The notes under the pieces were generated by a model, which saw nothing but the letters and a program-made list of their open reading frames with translations, was not told the origin of the DNA and did no database searches. Positions 18,893 through 27,793 of a stretch of 64,000 nt of DNA are shown here, piece after piece. The translations under genes were made by a program, and so were the position numbers. This DNA is from Alloyangia pacifica (GTDB lineage Bacteria; Pseudomonadota; Alphaproteobacteria; Rhodobacterales; Rhodobacteraceae): the NCBI RefSeq assembly GCF_003111685.1, contig NZ_CP022189.1:512001-576000 (forward strand). The letters are read 5' to 3'. Each line of letters starts with the position of its first letter. Within the stretch, counting starts at the first letter, position 1.

Positions 18893-20122
18893 GTGGCCAA
18901 GACCCTCGCCGTTTCCCCGCTAGCCCCTGCGGCCTTTCCCGTCCTGCCGGTGATCGACGGGGTGCGTTTTGCCTCTGTCGCGGCGGGGGTGCGCTACGCG
19001 GGGCGCACCGACGTCATGCTGGCCCTGCTCGACGCAGGCAGCACCATGGCGGGGGTCTTCACCCGCTCGGCCACGCGCTCGGCCCCCGTGCTCGACTGCC
19101 AGGCCAAGATCGGCGCCACCTCTGACGAGGGCGCGGCGATCATCGTCAACTCGGGCAATTCCAATGCCTTCACCGGCCGCAACGGCATCGAGTCCACCCG
19201 CGCGGTGACCTCGGCGGTGGCGGCGGCGACGGGCCTGCCCGAGGCGCGAGTCTTCTCCTCCTCGACAGGGGTGATCGGCGAGCCGCTGCCGCATGAGCGC
19301 ATCACCGCCAAGGTGGACGAGCTGGTGAATGCGCTTGATGCCACCGGCATCTCCGGCGCGGCCAAGGCGATCATGACCACCGACACCTTCCCCAAGGGCT
19401 CGACCGTCACGGTCGACCTGCCGGGTGGGCCGGTGAAGATCGCCGGGATCGCCAAGGGCTCGGGGATGATCGCGCCCGACATGGCGACCATGCTGGTCTA
19501 CATCTTCACCGACGCGAAGGTGCCGCAGACCCTGCTGCAGAAACTGGTCAGCCAGATCAACGACCGCAGCTTCAACTGCATCACCGTCGACAGCGACACC
19601 TCCACTTCCGACACGCTGCTCATGGGCGCCACCGGCGCCTCGGGCATCGAGGTGACCGAAGCGGACACGGCCTTCGCCGAGGCGCTCGAGACCGTCTTCC
19701 TCGATCTCGCGCACCAGGTGGTCAAGGACGGCGAGGGGGCGACCAAGTTCGTCACAGTCGAAGTGACCGGCGCCGCCAGTGACGCCGACGCGCGCACCCA
19801 CGCCATGGCCATCGCCAACTCACCGCTGGTCAAAACCGCCATCGCCGGCGAGGACCCGAACTGGGGCCGCATCGTGATGGCGATCGGCAAGTCCGGCGCG
19901 GCGGCGGATCGTGACCTCCTGACGATCCGCTTTGGCGACGTGCTGGTGGCGGAAAAGGGCTGGCGCTCGCCGGACTACCGCGAAGAAGACGGCGCCCGGC
20001 TGATGAAGGCGCCCGAGATCACCGTCTCGGTCGATCTTGGTCTGGGGCAGGGCAAGGCCACCGTCTGGACCTGTGATCTGACCCACGGCTACATTTCGAT
20101 CAACGCCGATTACCGGTCGTAA
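18893..20122 (+). CDS. argJ: Bifunctional glutamate N-acetyltransferase ArgJ
   Basis: 409 residues, GTG start immediately after the stop of the parvulin gene. The ATMLVYIFTDA segment carries the conserved Thr at which ArgJ precursors self-cleave into alpha and beta chains; SNAFTGRNGIE and EDPNWGRIVMAIG are also family signatures. Transfers the acetyl group from N-acetylornithine to glutamate in arginine biosynthesis and may also use acetyl-CoA. Followed by a strong terminator at 20163. Confidence 0.96.
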   Translation: MAKTLAVSPLAPAAFPVLPVIDGVRFASVAAGVRYAGRTDVMLALLDAGSTMAGVFTRSATRSAPVLDCQAKIGATSDEGAAIIVNSGNSNAFTGRNGIESTRAVTSAVAAATGLPEARVFSSSTGVIGEPLPHERITAKVDELVNALDATGISGAAKAIMTTDTFPKGSTVTVDLPGGPVKIAGIAKGSGMIAPDMATMLVYIFTDAKVPQTLLQKLVSQINDRSFNCITVDSDTSTSDTLLMGATGASGIEVTEADTAFAEALETVFLDLAHQVVKDGEGATKFVTVEVTGAASDADARTHAMAIANSPLVKTAIAGEDPNWGRIVMAIGKSGAAADRDLLTIRFGDVLVAEKGWRSPDYREEDGARLMKAPEITVSVDLGLGQGKATVWTCDLTHGYISINADYRS

Positions 20123-20162
20123 CAGCCTTGCCCCTCTTTGTGGGGGCACATATCCCGGAGAG

Positions 20163-20190
20163 CGCGAGGGGCTCCGCCCCTCGCGTTTCT
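20163..20190 (+). terminator. Terminator after argJ
   Basis: Ten-base-pair stem CGCGAGGGGC/GCCCCTCGCG, loop TCC, then TTTCT. It lies 24 bases before mutT. Confidence 0.7.
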
Positions 20191-20213
20191 GCATCTACGG
20201 AAAGCCCCTCGCC

Positions 20214-20615
20214 ATGAAAAACATCGTCCTCGTCTCTGCCGTTGCCCTCATCGACGTCGAGGGGCGCGTGCTTTTAGCGCAGCGGCCCGAGGGCAAGTCG
20301 ATGGCCGGGCTCTGGGAATTCCCGGGTGGTAAGGTCGAGCCTGGGGAGACCCCCGAAGCGGCGCTCATCCGAGAACTGCACGAGGAGCTTGGGATCGAGA
20401 CCTGGGACAGCTGCCTTGCGCCGCTGACCTTTGCCTCGCATGCCTATGACGATTTCCACCTGCTGATGCCGCTTTTTGCCTGTCGCAAATGGCAGGGCGT
20501 GCCCCAGGCGCGCGAGGGGCAGGTGCTGAAATGGGTGCGGGCGCGCGAGCTCACCGACTACCCTATGCCGCCCGCCGACGTGCCGCTGATACCGATTCTC
20601 AGGGATTTGCTCTGA
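20214..20615 (+). CDS. mutT: 8-oxo-dGTP diphosphatase, Nudix
   Basis: 133 residues. The Nudix box G-x5-E-x7-REUxEEUGU is complete: GGKVEPGETPEAALIRELHEE begins at the GGK and ends LGIE. Cleans oxidised GTP/dGTP from the nucleotide pool. Family members closely follow secA-argJ in roseobacters. Confidence 0.92.
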   Translation: MKNIVLVSAVALIDVEGRVLLAQRPEGKSMAGLWEFPGGKVEPGETPEAALIRELHEELGIETWDSCLAPLTFASHAYDDFHLLMPLFACRKWQGVPQAREGQVLKWVRARELTDYPMPPADVPLIPILRDLL

Positions 20616-20671
20616 TCAAGGATTTCTTGATGCTTTGGGGCGTATGATCAGAAAATCATCGCAAAAACAGG

Positions 20672-20721
20672 CAGTTTTGCTCATTATTGAAACAGTTTTG
20701 TGCAAGATTTGTGTAGTTTTG
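20672..20721. repeat. Three YAGTTTTG direct repeats at 21-bp spacing
   Basis: CAGTTTTG at 20672-20679 and 20693-20700, TAGTTTTG at 20714-20721. Starts are exactly 21 bases apart, two helical turns. They lie in the AT-rich gap 55-104 bases upstream of the 40-residue ORF and are probable regulator-binding sites. A TAATAATG stretch after them (20738-20745) could be a -10 element. Confidence 0.5.
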
Positions 20722-20775
20722 GGCGGCCCACTGGCGTAATAATGGTTCGCACAGAGTTTTAGTTTAGGACACAAC

Positions 20776-20898
20776 ATGTTGCGCACCATCATCATGGGTA
20801 GCTGCATTTCGGTCCAGGGCTTTCTTGAGAAGACCCTTCCCGATGGGCGTCTCGTCGTCCGCGTCGGCCAGCAGGTTTTCACCGGGCGCCCGGTCTGA
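20776..20898 (+). CDS. 40-residue conserved-type small protein
   Basis: ATG at 20776, stop TGA at 20896. It reads MLRTIIMGSCISVQG then FLEKTLPDGRLVVRVGQQ and a GRPV end. I recall similar tiny proteins (MGSC-x-SVQG, then DGRIVVRVG, ending GRPV) in other Rhodobacteraceae, which is memory and not a search. A terminator hairpin follows directly at 20928. Function unknown; the beta-rich C-terminal half suggests a folded micro-domain. Low Cys count (1). Confidence 0.65.
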   Translation: MLRTIIMGSCISVQGFLEKTLPDGRLVVRVGQQVFTGRPV

Positions 20899-20927
20899 TT
20901 GTACGCCCCGTAGAAGTCAACGACATG

Positions 20928-20960
20928 CGAGTCGCCTGAAAAGGCGGCTCGTATTTTTTT
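20928..20960 (+). terminator. Terminator after the 40-residue ORF
   Basis: Ten-base stem CGAGTCGCCT/AGGCGGCTCG (one G-U) with GAAA tetraloop followed by TATTTTTTT. Confidence 0.85.
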
Positions 20961-21043
20961 GCCCCAAGCTGACGTCGGCAAAGATCGCACGGTCCACGAT
21001 GCAGGGAAGATGAACGCTCCAAGGGCAAGCCATAGGCCCAAGC

Positions 21044-21075
21044 AAAAAGGCCGGCGAGGTGATCGCCGGCCTTTT
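21044..21075 (-). terminator. Terminator of the infB operon
   Basis: A 13-base perfect stem (21045-21057 with 21063-21075). On the minus strand it is followed by TTTTTGC. The arms also carry T runs on the plus strand, so it may act in both directions. Confidence 0.8.
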
Positions 21076-21106
21076 CAAATTTTGCTGCCGCAGGAGGGCA
21101 GGGCGA

Positions 21107-23632
21107 TCAGAGCGACCGCTCGACTTCCTCGCGCTCGAAGATCTCGATGACATCGCCGGGGCGGATATCATCGTAGTTCTCGAAGGCCATGCCGCATTCC
21201 TGGCCGGATTGCACCTCGGCAACCTCGTCCTTGAAGCGCTTGAGGGTCTTCAGCGTGCCTTCGTGGATCACAACGTTGTCGCGCAGCAGGCGAACACCTG
21301 CGGAGCGGCGGGCGATGCCCTCGGTGACCAGGCAGCCGGCGACCTTGCCGACGTTGGACACCTTGAAGACTTCCTTGATCGCCGCGTAGCCAATGAAGTT
21401 CTCGCGGATTTCGTTCGACAGCAGGCCCGAGGCCGCCGCTCTCACATCGTCCACGAGGTCGTAGATCACCGAGTAGTAGCGGATCTCCACGCCCTTCTGG
21501 TTGGCCGCGTTGCGGGCCGGAGCGTTGGCACGGACGTTGAAGCCGATGACCGGGCAGCCCGAGGCTTCGGCGAGGCCGATGTCGGTCTCGGTGATCGCGC
21601 CCACACCGGAGTGGATGACGCGCACGCGGACCTCGTCGTTGCCCACCTTCTCGAGCGCCTGGACGATCGCTTCGGTCGAGCCCTGCACGTCCGCTTTCAC
21701 GATGACGGGCAGTTCCGAGACGTTCTCGTCGTCCTTGGCCTTCTGCATCAGCTGTTCCAAGGTCGTCGCGGCACCGGCTGCGGCGCGCTTGTCCTTGGTC
21801 ACATGTGCGCGGTACTCGGCGATCTCGCGAGCCTGCGCCTCGGTCTCGGTGACGTTGAGAACGTCGCCGGCCTCGGGCGTGCCGTTGAGACCCAGCACCT
21901 CGACAGGCACCGAGGGTCCAGCTTCCTGAACGCGCTCACCCTTGTCGTTGATCAGCGCACGGACTTTGCCGTACTGCTCGCCCACGACGAAGATGTCGCC
22001 CTGCTTGAGCGTGCCGTTCTGCACGAGCACCGTCGCCACCGGACCACGGCCCACGTCGAGCTGCGCTTCGATGACAGCACCCTGTGCGGCGCGGTTCGGG
22101 TTGGCCTTGAGCTCAAGGATTTCCGCCTGCAGCGCGATGGCTTCGAGCAGCGTGTCGAGACCCTGGCCGGTCTTGGCCGAAACCTCGACGTCCTGCACAT
22201 CGCCCGACATCTCCTCGACGACGACTTCGTGCTGCAACAGGTCGGTGCGCACCTTGGTCGTGTTCGCGGACGGCTTGTCGACCTTGTTGATCGCCACGAT
22301 CATCGGCACCTTGGCCGCTTTCGCGTGGCTGATCGCCTCGACCGTCTGCGGCATCACGGCGTCATCCGCGGCAACCACCAGCACGACGATGTCCGTCACC
22401 TGCGCGCCACGCGAGCGCATCGAGGTGAAGGCGGCGTGACCCGGGGTGTCGAGGAAGGACAGCACGTCGCCGTTCTTCGTCGTCACCTGGTAGGCGCCGA
22501 TGTGCTGGGTGATGCCGCCGGCTTCGCCGGAGGTCACACTGGTGTTGCGGATCGCGTCGAGCAGCGAGGTCTTGCCGTGGTCGACGTGGCCCATGATCGT
22601 GATGACCGGCGGACGCGGCAGGAGGTCTTCCGGCTTGTCGTCCACGGTTTTGATCACGTCCTCGACGTCAGCATCGGACACGCGGGTCACGCGGTGGCCG
22701 AACTCCTCGATGATCAGTTCCGCCGTGTCGGCGTCAATGCTCTGGTTTTGCGTCGCCATGATGCCGCTCTGCATGAGCGACTTCACCACGTCAGCCACGC
22801 GCTCGGCCATACGGTTGGCGAGTTCCGCCACCGTGATCGCCTCGGGCAGCTGAACGTCGCGCACGACCTTCTCGCGCGACTGTGCACCGCCCATGGCCTT
22901 CTGACGCGCACGCTCCTGCTTGCGCTTCATCGCGGCCATGGATTTCTGCCGGCCACCTTCGCCGCCCAGAGCCTGGTTCAGCGTCAGTTTGCCGGAGCGG
23001 CGGTTGCCATCGTCGCGGGCACGCGCCGAGCGGCCACGCTCTTCGCGCTCGCGTTCGGCCTTGCGCTGCGGCTGAGCCGCCGGCTTGGCCCCGGGCGCAC
23101 CGCCCGCGCGGGCCGGAGCCCCTGCAGCGCTGTCGTCCTTGGCCGCAGCAGCGGCTTTCTTGGGCGCGGCTTCTGCCTTCTTGGCCGCTTCCGCGGCCTC
23201 GGCAGCTTCGCGGGCCTTGCGCTGTTCTTCCTCGGCTTTCGCCTTGGCACGCTCTTCGGCCTCGCGCTGCTCGCGCTCTTTCTGTTCCTTTTCGGCGCGC
23301 ATGCGCTCACGCTCCTCGGCGCGGGCCTTTTCCACGGCCTCGCGCTGAGCAGTCTCTTCGGCTTCGCGCGCCTTAGCGGCCTGCAGCGCGCGCAGCCGGC
23401 GTTCCATCTCCGAGTCGGTGATGCCCGCCGGGCGCTTGCCCGATCCGCCATGCGATCCGCCGCCCGAACCCTTTGCACCGCCTGCGGCGCCCGCTTTCGG
23501 GACCACGACGCGTTTGCGCTTGGTTTCTACCACGACGTTCTTTGTGCGGCCGTGGCTGAAGCTCTGCTTCACGTTCCCCGAGTGGGAGCCGCCGCGCAAA
23601 CCCAAAGTCTTCTTGCCGTCGTTATCGCTCAT
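21107..23632 (-). CDS. infB: Translation initiation factor IF-2
   Basis: 841 residues. The N-terminal third is charged and Glu/Ala/Lys-rich as in all IF-2 proteins. The GTPase domain shows G1 [20 protein letters not shown]3 DTPGHAAF and G4 NKVDKP, followed by the beta-barrel domains II and IV. Places initiator tRNA on the 30S ribosome. Last gene of the leftward rimP-nusA-ylxR-infB operon, 10 bases after ylxR. Confidence 0.97.
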   Translation of the reverse strand: MSDNDGKKTLGLRGGSHSGNVKQSFSHGRTKNVVVETKRKRVVVPKAGAAGGAKGSGGGSHGGSGKRPAGITDSEMERRLRALQAAKAREAEETAQREAVEKARAEERERMRAEKEQKEREQREAEERAKAKAEEEQRKAREAAEAAEAAKKAEAAPKKAAAAAKDDSAAGAPARAGGAPGAKPAAQPQRKAEREREERGRSARARDDGNRRSGKLTLNQALGGEGGRQKSMAAMKRKQERARQKAMGGAQSREKVVRDVQLPEAITVAELANRMAERVADVVKSLMQSGIMATQNQSIDADTAELIIEEFGHRVTRVSDADVEDVIKTVDDKPEDLLPRPPVITIMGHVDHGKTSLLDAIRNTSVTSGEAGGITQHIGAYQVTTKNGDVLSFLDTPGHAAFTSMRSRGAQVTDIVVLVVAADDAVMPQTVEAISHAKAAKVPMIVAINKVDKPSANTTKVRTDLLQHEVVVEEMSGDVQDVEVSAKTGQGLDTLLEAIALQAEILELKANPNRAAQGAVIEAQLDVGRGPVATVLVQNGTLKQGDIFVVGEQYGKVRALINDKGERVQEAGPSVPVEVLGLNGTPEAGDVLNVTETEAQAREIAEYRAHVTKDKRAAAGAATTLEQLMQKAKDDENVSELPVIVKADVQGSTEAIVQALEKVGNDEVRVRVIHSGVGAITETDIGLAEASGCPVIGFNVRANAPARNAANQKGVEIRYYSVIYDLVDDVRAAASGLLSNEIRENFIGYAAIKEVFKVSNVGKVAGCLVTEGIARRSAGVRLLRDNVVIHEGTLKTLKRFKDEVAEVQSGQECGMAFENYDDIRPGDVIEIFEREEVERSL

Positions 23633-23642
23633 TAAGATTCTC

Positions 23643-24296
23643 TTATCCTTTCCGGCGGCCCTTGCCGCCCGCGGCAGCCCCTGCTGCCGTTTTCGCGTCT
23701 GCCGATGCGACGCGCAGGCCCTTCAAACGTTGGGCCTCCTCTACAACACGTTTGGTGAGTCCACCAGCGCCAAGCGCTGCATGTATCACCTTTTCGCGTC
23801 CGAAGGCCAGCCCCAGCTCGTCCGCAGTGAGCCAGCCGATGTAGTTCCCCCCGTAGGGAGTACTCAATTTCGTCTTGCCGCGGGCCGATCCGTCCTCGGC
23901 CTGGATCAGGACGCGGGCTTCCTCTTTCGAAAGCCAGTCCTTCACCTTTTCATAACCCGAGACCGCGCCGCCGCCCTTGCGGGCGAGACTGATCAGCTCG
24001 ACCACCCGTCGGGCAAGCATGCCCTCGATGAGGTCTGGCAGCCCTTCGGGAACCGTTACCGGCCCCTTGGCCGCGCGGGCAAAGAGGCCCTTGCCCGCCG
24101 CCTTTTCCAATGCCTTGCGATCGGCCGAGACCCAGATGCCCCGACCGGGCAGCTTGCCCGCGAGGTCAGGAACGACCTGACCCTCGGGCCCGACCACGAA
24201 ACGGATCAAGCCGCCCTTGGGCTCCACGTCGCCAGTGGCGATGCAGCGCCGTTCGGGCCCGTCTGCCCCGTCCTTATCCTGACCTCCGCGGCTCAT
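23643..24296 (-). CDS. YlxR-domain RNA-binding protein with L7Ae-like half
   Basis: 217 residues from the ATG at 24296. The N-terminal half is the DUF448/YlxR fold: [19 protein letters not shown] then [16 protein letters not shown]. The C-terminal half resembles the L7Ae/L30e RNA-binding fold ([21 protein letters not shown] and a later [14 protein letters not shown]). Sits between nusA and infB, the usual place for this alphaproteobacterial two-domain protein. Probably binds RNA in the transcription or translation apparatus; the exact function is not established. Confidence 0.85.
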   Translation of the reverse strand: MSRGGQDKDGADGPERRCIATGDVEPKGGLIRFVVGPEGQVVPDLAGKLPGRGIWVSADRKALEKAAGKGLFARAAKGPVTVPEGLPDLIEGMLARRVVELISLARKGGGAVSGYEKVKDWLSKEEARVLIQAEDGSARGKTKLSTPYGGNYIGWLTADELGLAFGREKVIHAALGAGGLTKRVVEEAQRLKGLRVASADAKTAAGAAAGGKGRRKG

Positions 24297-24303
24297 CTGG
24301 GAC

Positions 24304-25926
24304 TCAGGCCTCCGCCTCGTCGGGCTCGCCGTCGAGCTCATCGCTCTCTGCCGCGCCGGACACGAGTTCCTCGGGGTCGACCCAGCCCAGCATCACGCGG
24401 GCGGTCATGATCATATTCTGCGCCTCTTCGAGGTCCACGCCGAATTTCTCGAGCAGACCGTCGTCCTTCTGGCGCTGGCCGTCGACCGTGGTCCAGCCAC
24501 CGGCAAGTTCCCAGTCTGCGCAGGTGGCGAAGTCTTCGAGCGACTTGATGTCGTCCTGTGCCAGTGCCTCTACCATCTGGGGAGTGAGGCCCTCGAATTC
24601 AATGAGGCTCTCCTCAACGCCCAGCTCGCGCGCCTTCTCGAGCGCCTTGCGGGCCTGCTCTTCGATGAACTCGCGGGCACGGGTCTGCAGCTCCTCGGCG
24701 GTGCCTTCGTCGACGCCGTCGATCACCAGCAGCTCGTCGAGCTCGACGTAGGCCACTTCCTCGAGGTTGGTGAAGCCCTCGGCCACCAGCAGCTGCGCGA
24801 AGAACTCGTCGACGTCCAGCGTGTCCATGAAGAGCTTGGTGCGCTCTTCGAACTCGGCCTGGCGGCGCTTCGATTCTTCTTCCTCGGTCATGATATCGAT
24901 GTCGAGGCCGGTCAGCTGCGAGGCGAGGCGCACGTTCTGGCCGCGGCGGCCGATGGCCAGCGACAGTTGTTCATCGGGCACGACGACCTCGATGCGCTCG
25001 GCGTCCTCGTCGAGAACCACCTTCGACACTTCGGCCGGCTGCAGCGCGTTCACGAGGAAGGTCGGCATGTCCTCGTTCCACGGGATGATGTCGATCTTCT
25101 CGCCCTGCAGTTCGTTCACGACGGCCTGCACGCGGCTGCCGCGCATACCGACGCAGGCGCCAACCGGGTCGATCGAGCCATCGTAGGACACGACGCCGAT
25201 CTTGGCGCGCGAGCCCGGGTCACGGGCCACGGCCTTGATCTCGATGATGCCGTCGTAGATTTCCGGCACTTCCATCTTGAACAGCTCGGCCATGAATTCC
25301 GGCGCGGTGCGCGACAGGAAGATCTGCGGGCCGCGCGCTTCGCGGCGCACGTCCTTGACGTAGCAGCGGATGCGGTCGCCGGGGCGGTAGCTCTCGCGGC
25401 CGATCTTCTCGTTGCGACGCAGGATGGCTTCGCCACGGCCCACGTCGACGATGACGTTGCCGTATTCCTCGCGCTTGACCTGACCGTTGATGATCGTGCC
25501 CTGACGGTCCTTGAATTCCTCGTACTGGCGGTCACGCTCGGCTTCGCGCACCTTCTGCAGGATCACCTGCTTGGCGCTCTGCGCGGCGATACGGCCGAGG
25601 TCGACCGGCGGGACTTCCTCGACATAGGTGTCGCCGACCTTGGGCTCGGCCATGTACTGCTTGGCCTGCTGGACGGTCATCTCGGCCTGGTAGTTCTCAA
25701 GAAGGTCATCCTCGACCACGGTGCGCACGCGGGTGAAGCTGGCGCGACCGGTCTTGCGGTCGATCTTCACGCGGATGTCCATCTCCGAGCCGTAGCGGCT
25801 CTTGGCGGCGCGGGCGAGGCTCTCTTCCATCGCTTCGATCACCAGCGAGGGGTCGATCATCTTCTCGCGAGCGACGGCTTCTGCGGTCTGCAGAAGCTCG
25901 AGCTGGTTGGCAGAGGTGATGGCCAT
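24304..25926 (-). CDS. nusA: Transcription termination/antitermination factor NusA
   Basis: 540 residues from the ATG at 25926 ([22 protein letters not shown]). In order: the RNA polymerase-binding N-terminal domain, an S1 domain ([19 protein letters not shown] region), two KH domains ([13 protein letters not shown] and [13 protein letters not shown] carry the GXXG loops), and an acidic C-terminal HhH-type extension. Binds RNA polymerase and nascent RNA to control pausing and termination. The gap to rimP is 4 bases, so they are co-transcribed. Confidence 0.96.
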   Translation of the reverse strand: MAITSANQLELLQTAEAVAREKMIDPSLVIEAMEESLARAAKSRYGSEMDIRVKIDRKTGRASFTRVRTVVEDDLLENYQAEMTVQQAKQYMAEPKVGDTYVEEVPPVDLGRIAAQSAKQVILQKVREAERDRQYEEFKDRQGTIINGQVKREEYGNVIVDVGRGEAILRRNEKIGRESYRPGDRIRCYVKDVRREARGPQIFLSRTAPEFMAELFKMEVPEIYDGIIEIKAVARDPGSRAKIGVVSYDGSIDPVGACVGMRGSRVQAVVNELQGEKIDIIPWNEDMPTFLVNALQPAEVSKVVLDEDAERIEVVVPDEQLSLAIGRRGQNVRLASQLTGLDIDIMTEEEESKRRQAEFEERTKLFMDTLDVDEFFAQLLVAEGFTNLEEVAYVELDELLVIDGVDEGTAEELQTRAREFIEEQARKALEKARELGVEESLIEFEGLTPQMVEALAQDDIKSLEDFATCADWELAGGWTTVDGQRQKDDGLLEKFGVDLEEAQNMIMTARVMLGWVDPEELVSGAAESDELDGEPDEAEA

Positions 25927-25930
25927 GGTC

Positions 25931-26515
25931 TTAGTCCTCCTGAGCGGCCGCGTCGTCGGCCTCGATGTCGTCGAATTTGGTTTCGTCCACTTCCTGCGCC
26001 TTGCGGGCACGAAGCATGTCTCGGATCAGATCGTCGGTGAGCACCAGCTTGGCGTCCGACAGCCAGTCGAATTGCAGGCCAATGGTTTGGTCTTCGCCGC
26101 CCTCCTCGATGTTGAGCAGCACTTCGCCGCCCTCGACCCCGGCGACCACGCCGCGCCAGCGCTTGCGGCCGTCGATCATCTCGGCGGTTTCGATCTTCAC
26201 CTCGTAGCCCTCGAAGGTCTCAAAGTCCTTGAGGCGGGTGAGGGGGCGGTCGATCCCGGGCGAGGACACCTCGAGCGTGTACGCGTCGATGATCGGGTCC
26301 TCGACGTCGAGCACGGCGGAGACCGCGGTGGAGATGTCGGCGCATTCATCGACTTCGATGCCGCCCTCGGGGCGTTCGGCCATGATCTGCAGGGTGGCGG
26401 TCTTGCCCCCCATGAGACGGATGCGCACGAGTTCGAACCCCATGTCTTCGATGACGGGGCCGACGATCTCGGCGAGGCGCTTGTCGAGCGATGATTTGGC
26501 GATGAGGTCGGTCAT
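25931..26515 (-). CDS. rimP: Ribosome maturation factor RimP
   Basis: 194 residues from the ATG at 26515 ([24 protein letters not shown]). The [24 protein letters not shown] segment is the RimP signature. Assists 30S subunit assembly. First gene of the operon, with a sigma-70-like promoter at 26617-26645. Confidence 0.94.
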   Translation of the reverse strand: MTDLIAKSSLDKRLAEIVGPVIEDMGFELVRIRLMGGKTATLQIMAERPEGGIEVDECADISTAVSAVLDVEDPIIDAYTLEVSSPGIDRPLTRLKDFETFEGYEVKIETAEMIDGRKRWRGVVAGVEGGEVLLNIEEGGEDQTIGLQFDWLSDAKLVLTDDLIRDMLRARKAQEVDETKFDDIEADDAAAQED

Positions 26516-26827
26516 GTTTCTCCGACTCCTTCGGAAACAAAAATACGGGCGCGCGGCCCGTCGGTGTTTCCCGGTGGAGCTTCGGTGCCAGGACCGACGC
26601 GCCGCTGTTGAAGGGGCATATACGTGTCTGCTGCGGATTTCGCAAGGGTGATTCACCCAAGGGCGGCTGTGGCTGCGCGCGCTTTGCCGCCGAGAACGCG
26701 CGCCACCGTCATCCGCCCCTCATGCAATCCCCTTTCCATGCGCCCTCTGATGGGGTTGATTGATGCATGGGAACGCATGGTCGCCCCGAGAAGTTACCGA
26801 CTCGTACCCCGCACATGAGAATCCCAG
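26516..26827. other. Divergent intergenic region, rimP / zinc peptidase
   Basis: 312 bases without a convincing gene. The only clear element is the leftward rimP promoter. No recognisable RNA or repeat was found in the rightward half. Confidence 0.6.
26617..26645 (-). promoter_or_regulatory. Putative sigma-70 promoter for rimP operon
   Basis: On the minus strand TTGCGA (26645-26640), exactly 17 bases, TATATG (26622-26617), near consensus. It leaves a leader of about 95 bases before the rimP ATG. Confidence 0.6.
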
Positions 26828-27784
26828 ATGCAAATCTTCCGCTGCCCCGCCTGCTCGAGCAGGGTCTACTTCCACAACCTCGCCTGCAGCTGCGGGCAGG
26901 AGGTCAGTTTCGATCCCGACGCGCAGGCCATGCTCGCGGGCGCCCGGCATTGCGCCAATCGCGACGACATCGCCTGTAACTGGGTGGCCGAAGAGGGCGA
27001 TCTCTGCCGGTCCTGCGCAATGACCGAGACGGTGCCCGACCTGCGCGCCGAGCAGAACCTTCCGCTCTGGGCCGACAGCGAACTGGTCAAGCGCCAGATG
27101 CTCGCCGAGCTGTCGCGCTGGGGCTGGTTCACGCCCGCCGACATCGGCCCGCGCCCGGTCTTTCGCATGCTCTCGGAGGAGACGCTTCATGGCGAGGCGG
27201 ACGTGGTCATGGGACATGCGAACGGGGTCATCACCATCAACGTCACCGAGGCGAGCGAGGCAGTCCTCGCGCGCCGGCAGGAGCAGTTCGACGAACTCTA
27301 CCGCACGATGCTCGGGCACATGCGGCACGAGATGGCGCATTTCCTCTTCCTGCGGCTGGCCGAGGATCCGGCCTTTCTCGAAGATTTCCGGGCGCGCTTC
27401 GGGGACGAGCGCGCGGATTACGCGGAGGCCCTGGAGCAGCATTACAAGGCTCCGAAAGAGCGCGGCTCGGACTACATCACCACCTATGCCACCGCCCACC
27501 CACACGAGGACTGGGCCGAAACCCTCGCGCATCTGCAGCATCTCGTCTCGATGCTCGACAGCGGTCTGGCCAGCGGGTTGCGGCTGCCGGATTTCCCCGC
27601 GGAAGGCTACGACGCCTATCTTGAGACGGACACCGAGGCGCTGATCACCCGCGCCGTGAACCTGTCGATCGCGGTGAACCACGTGAACCGGGCGCTTGAT
27701 CTGCCCGATCTCTACCCCTTCGTGCTGACCCACCCGGTGCGCGAGAAGATGACGCTCGCGCACCGCTGGCTGCAGCGTCTCTAA
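26828..27784 (+). CDS. Putative zinc-binding metallopeptidase
   Basis: 318 residues. The N-terminal zinc ribbon starts FRCPACSSRVYFHNLACSCG. A second CRSC pair follows near residue 60. The HExxH-type sequence MRHEMAHFLF near residue 165 (metal ligands His, His and Glu as catalytic base) marks a zinc peptidase of the putative DUF2248-like family. No signal peptide, so cytosolic. The substrate is unknown. Confidence 0.85.
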   Translation: MQIFRCPACSSRVYFHNLACSCGQEVSFDPDAQAMLAGARHCANRDDIACNWVAEEGDLCRSCAMTETVPDLRAEQNLPLWADSELVKRQMLAELSRWGWFTPADIGPRPVFRMLSEETLHGEADVVMGHANGVITINVTEASEAVLARRQEQFDELYRTMLGHMRHEMAHFLFLRLAEDPAFLEDFRARFGDERADYAEALEQHYKAPKERGSDYITTYATAHPHEDWAETLAHLQHLVSMLDSGLASGLRLPDFPAEGYDAYLETDTEALITRAVNLSIAVNHVNRALDLPDLYPFVLTHPVREKMTLAHRWLQRL

Positions 27785-27793
27785 GGCACCTTT

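Noticed and set aside
21059..23635. Long plus-strand open frame opposite infB
   Set aside because: Same effect: mirror of GC-rich codon structure; no domain visible.
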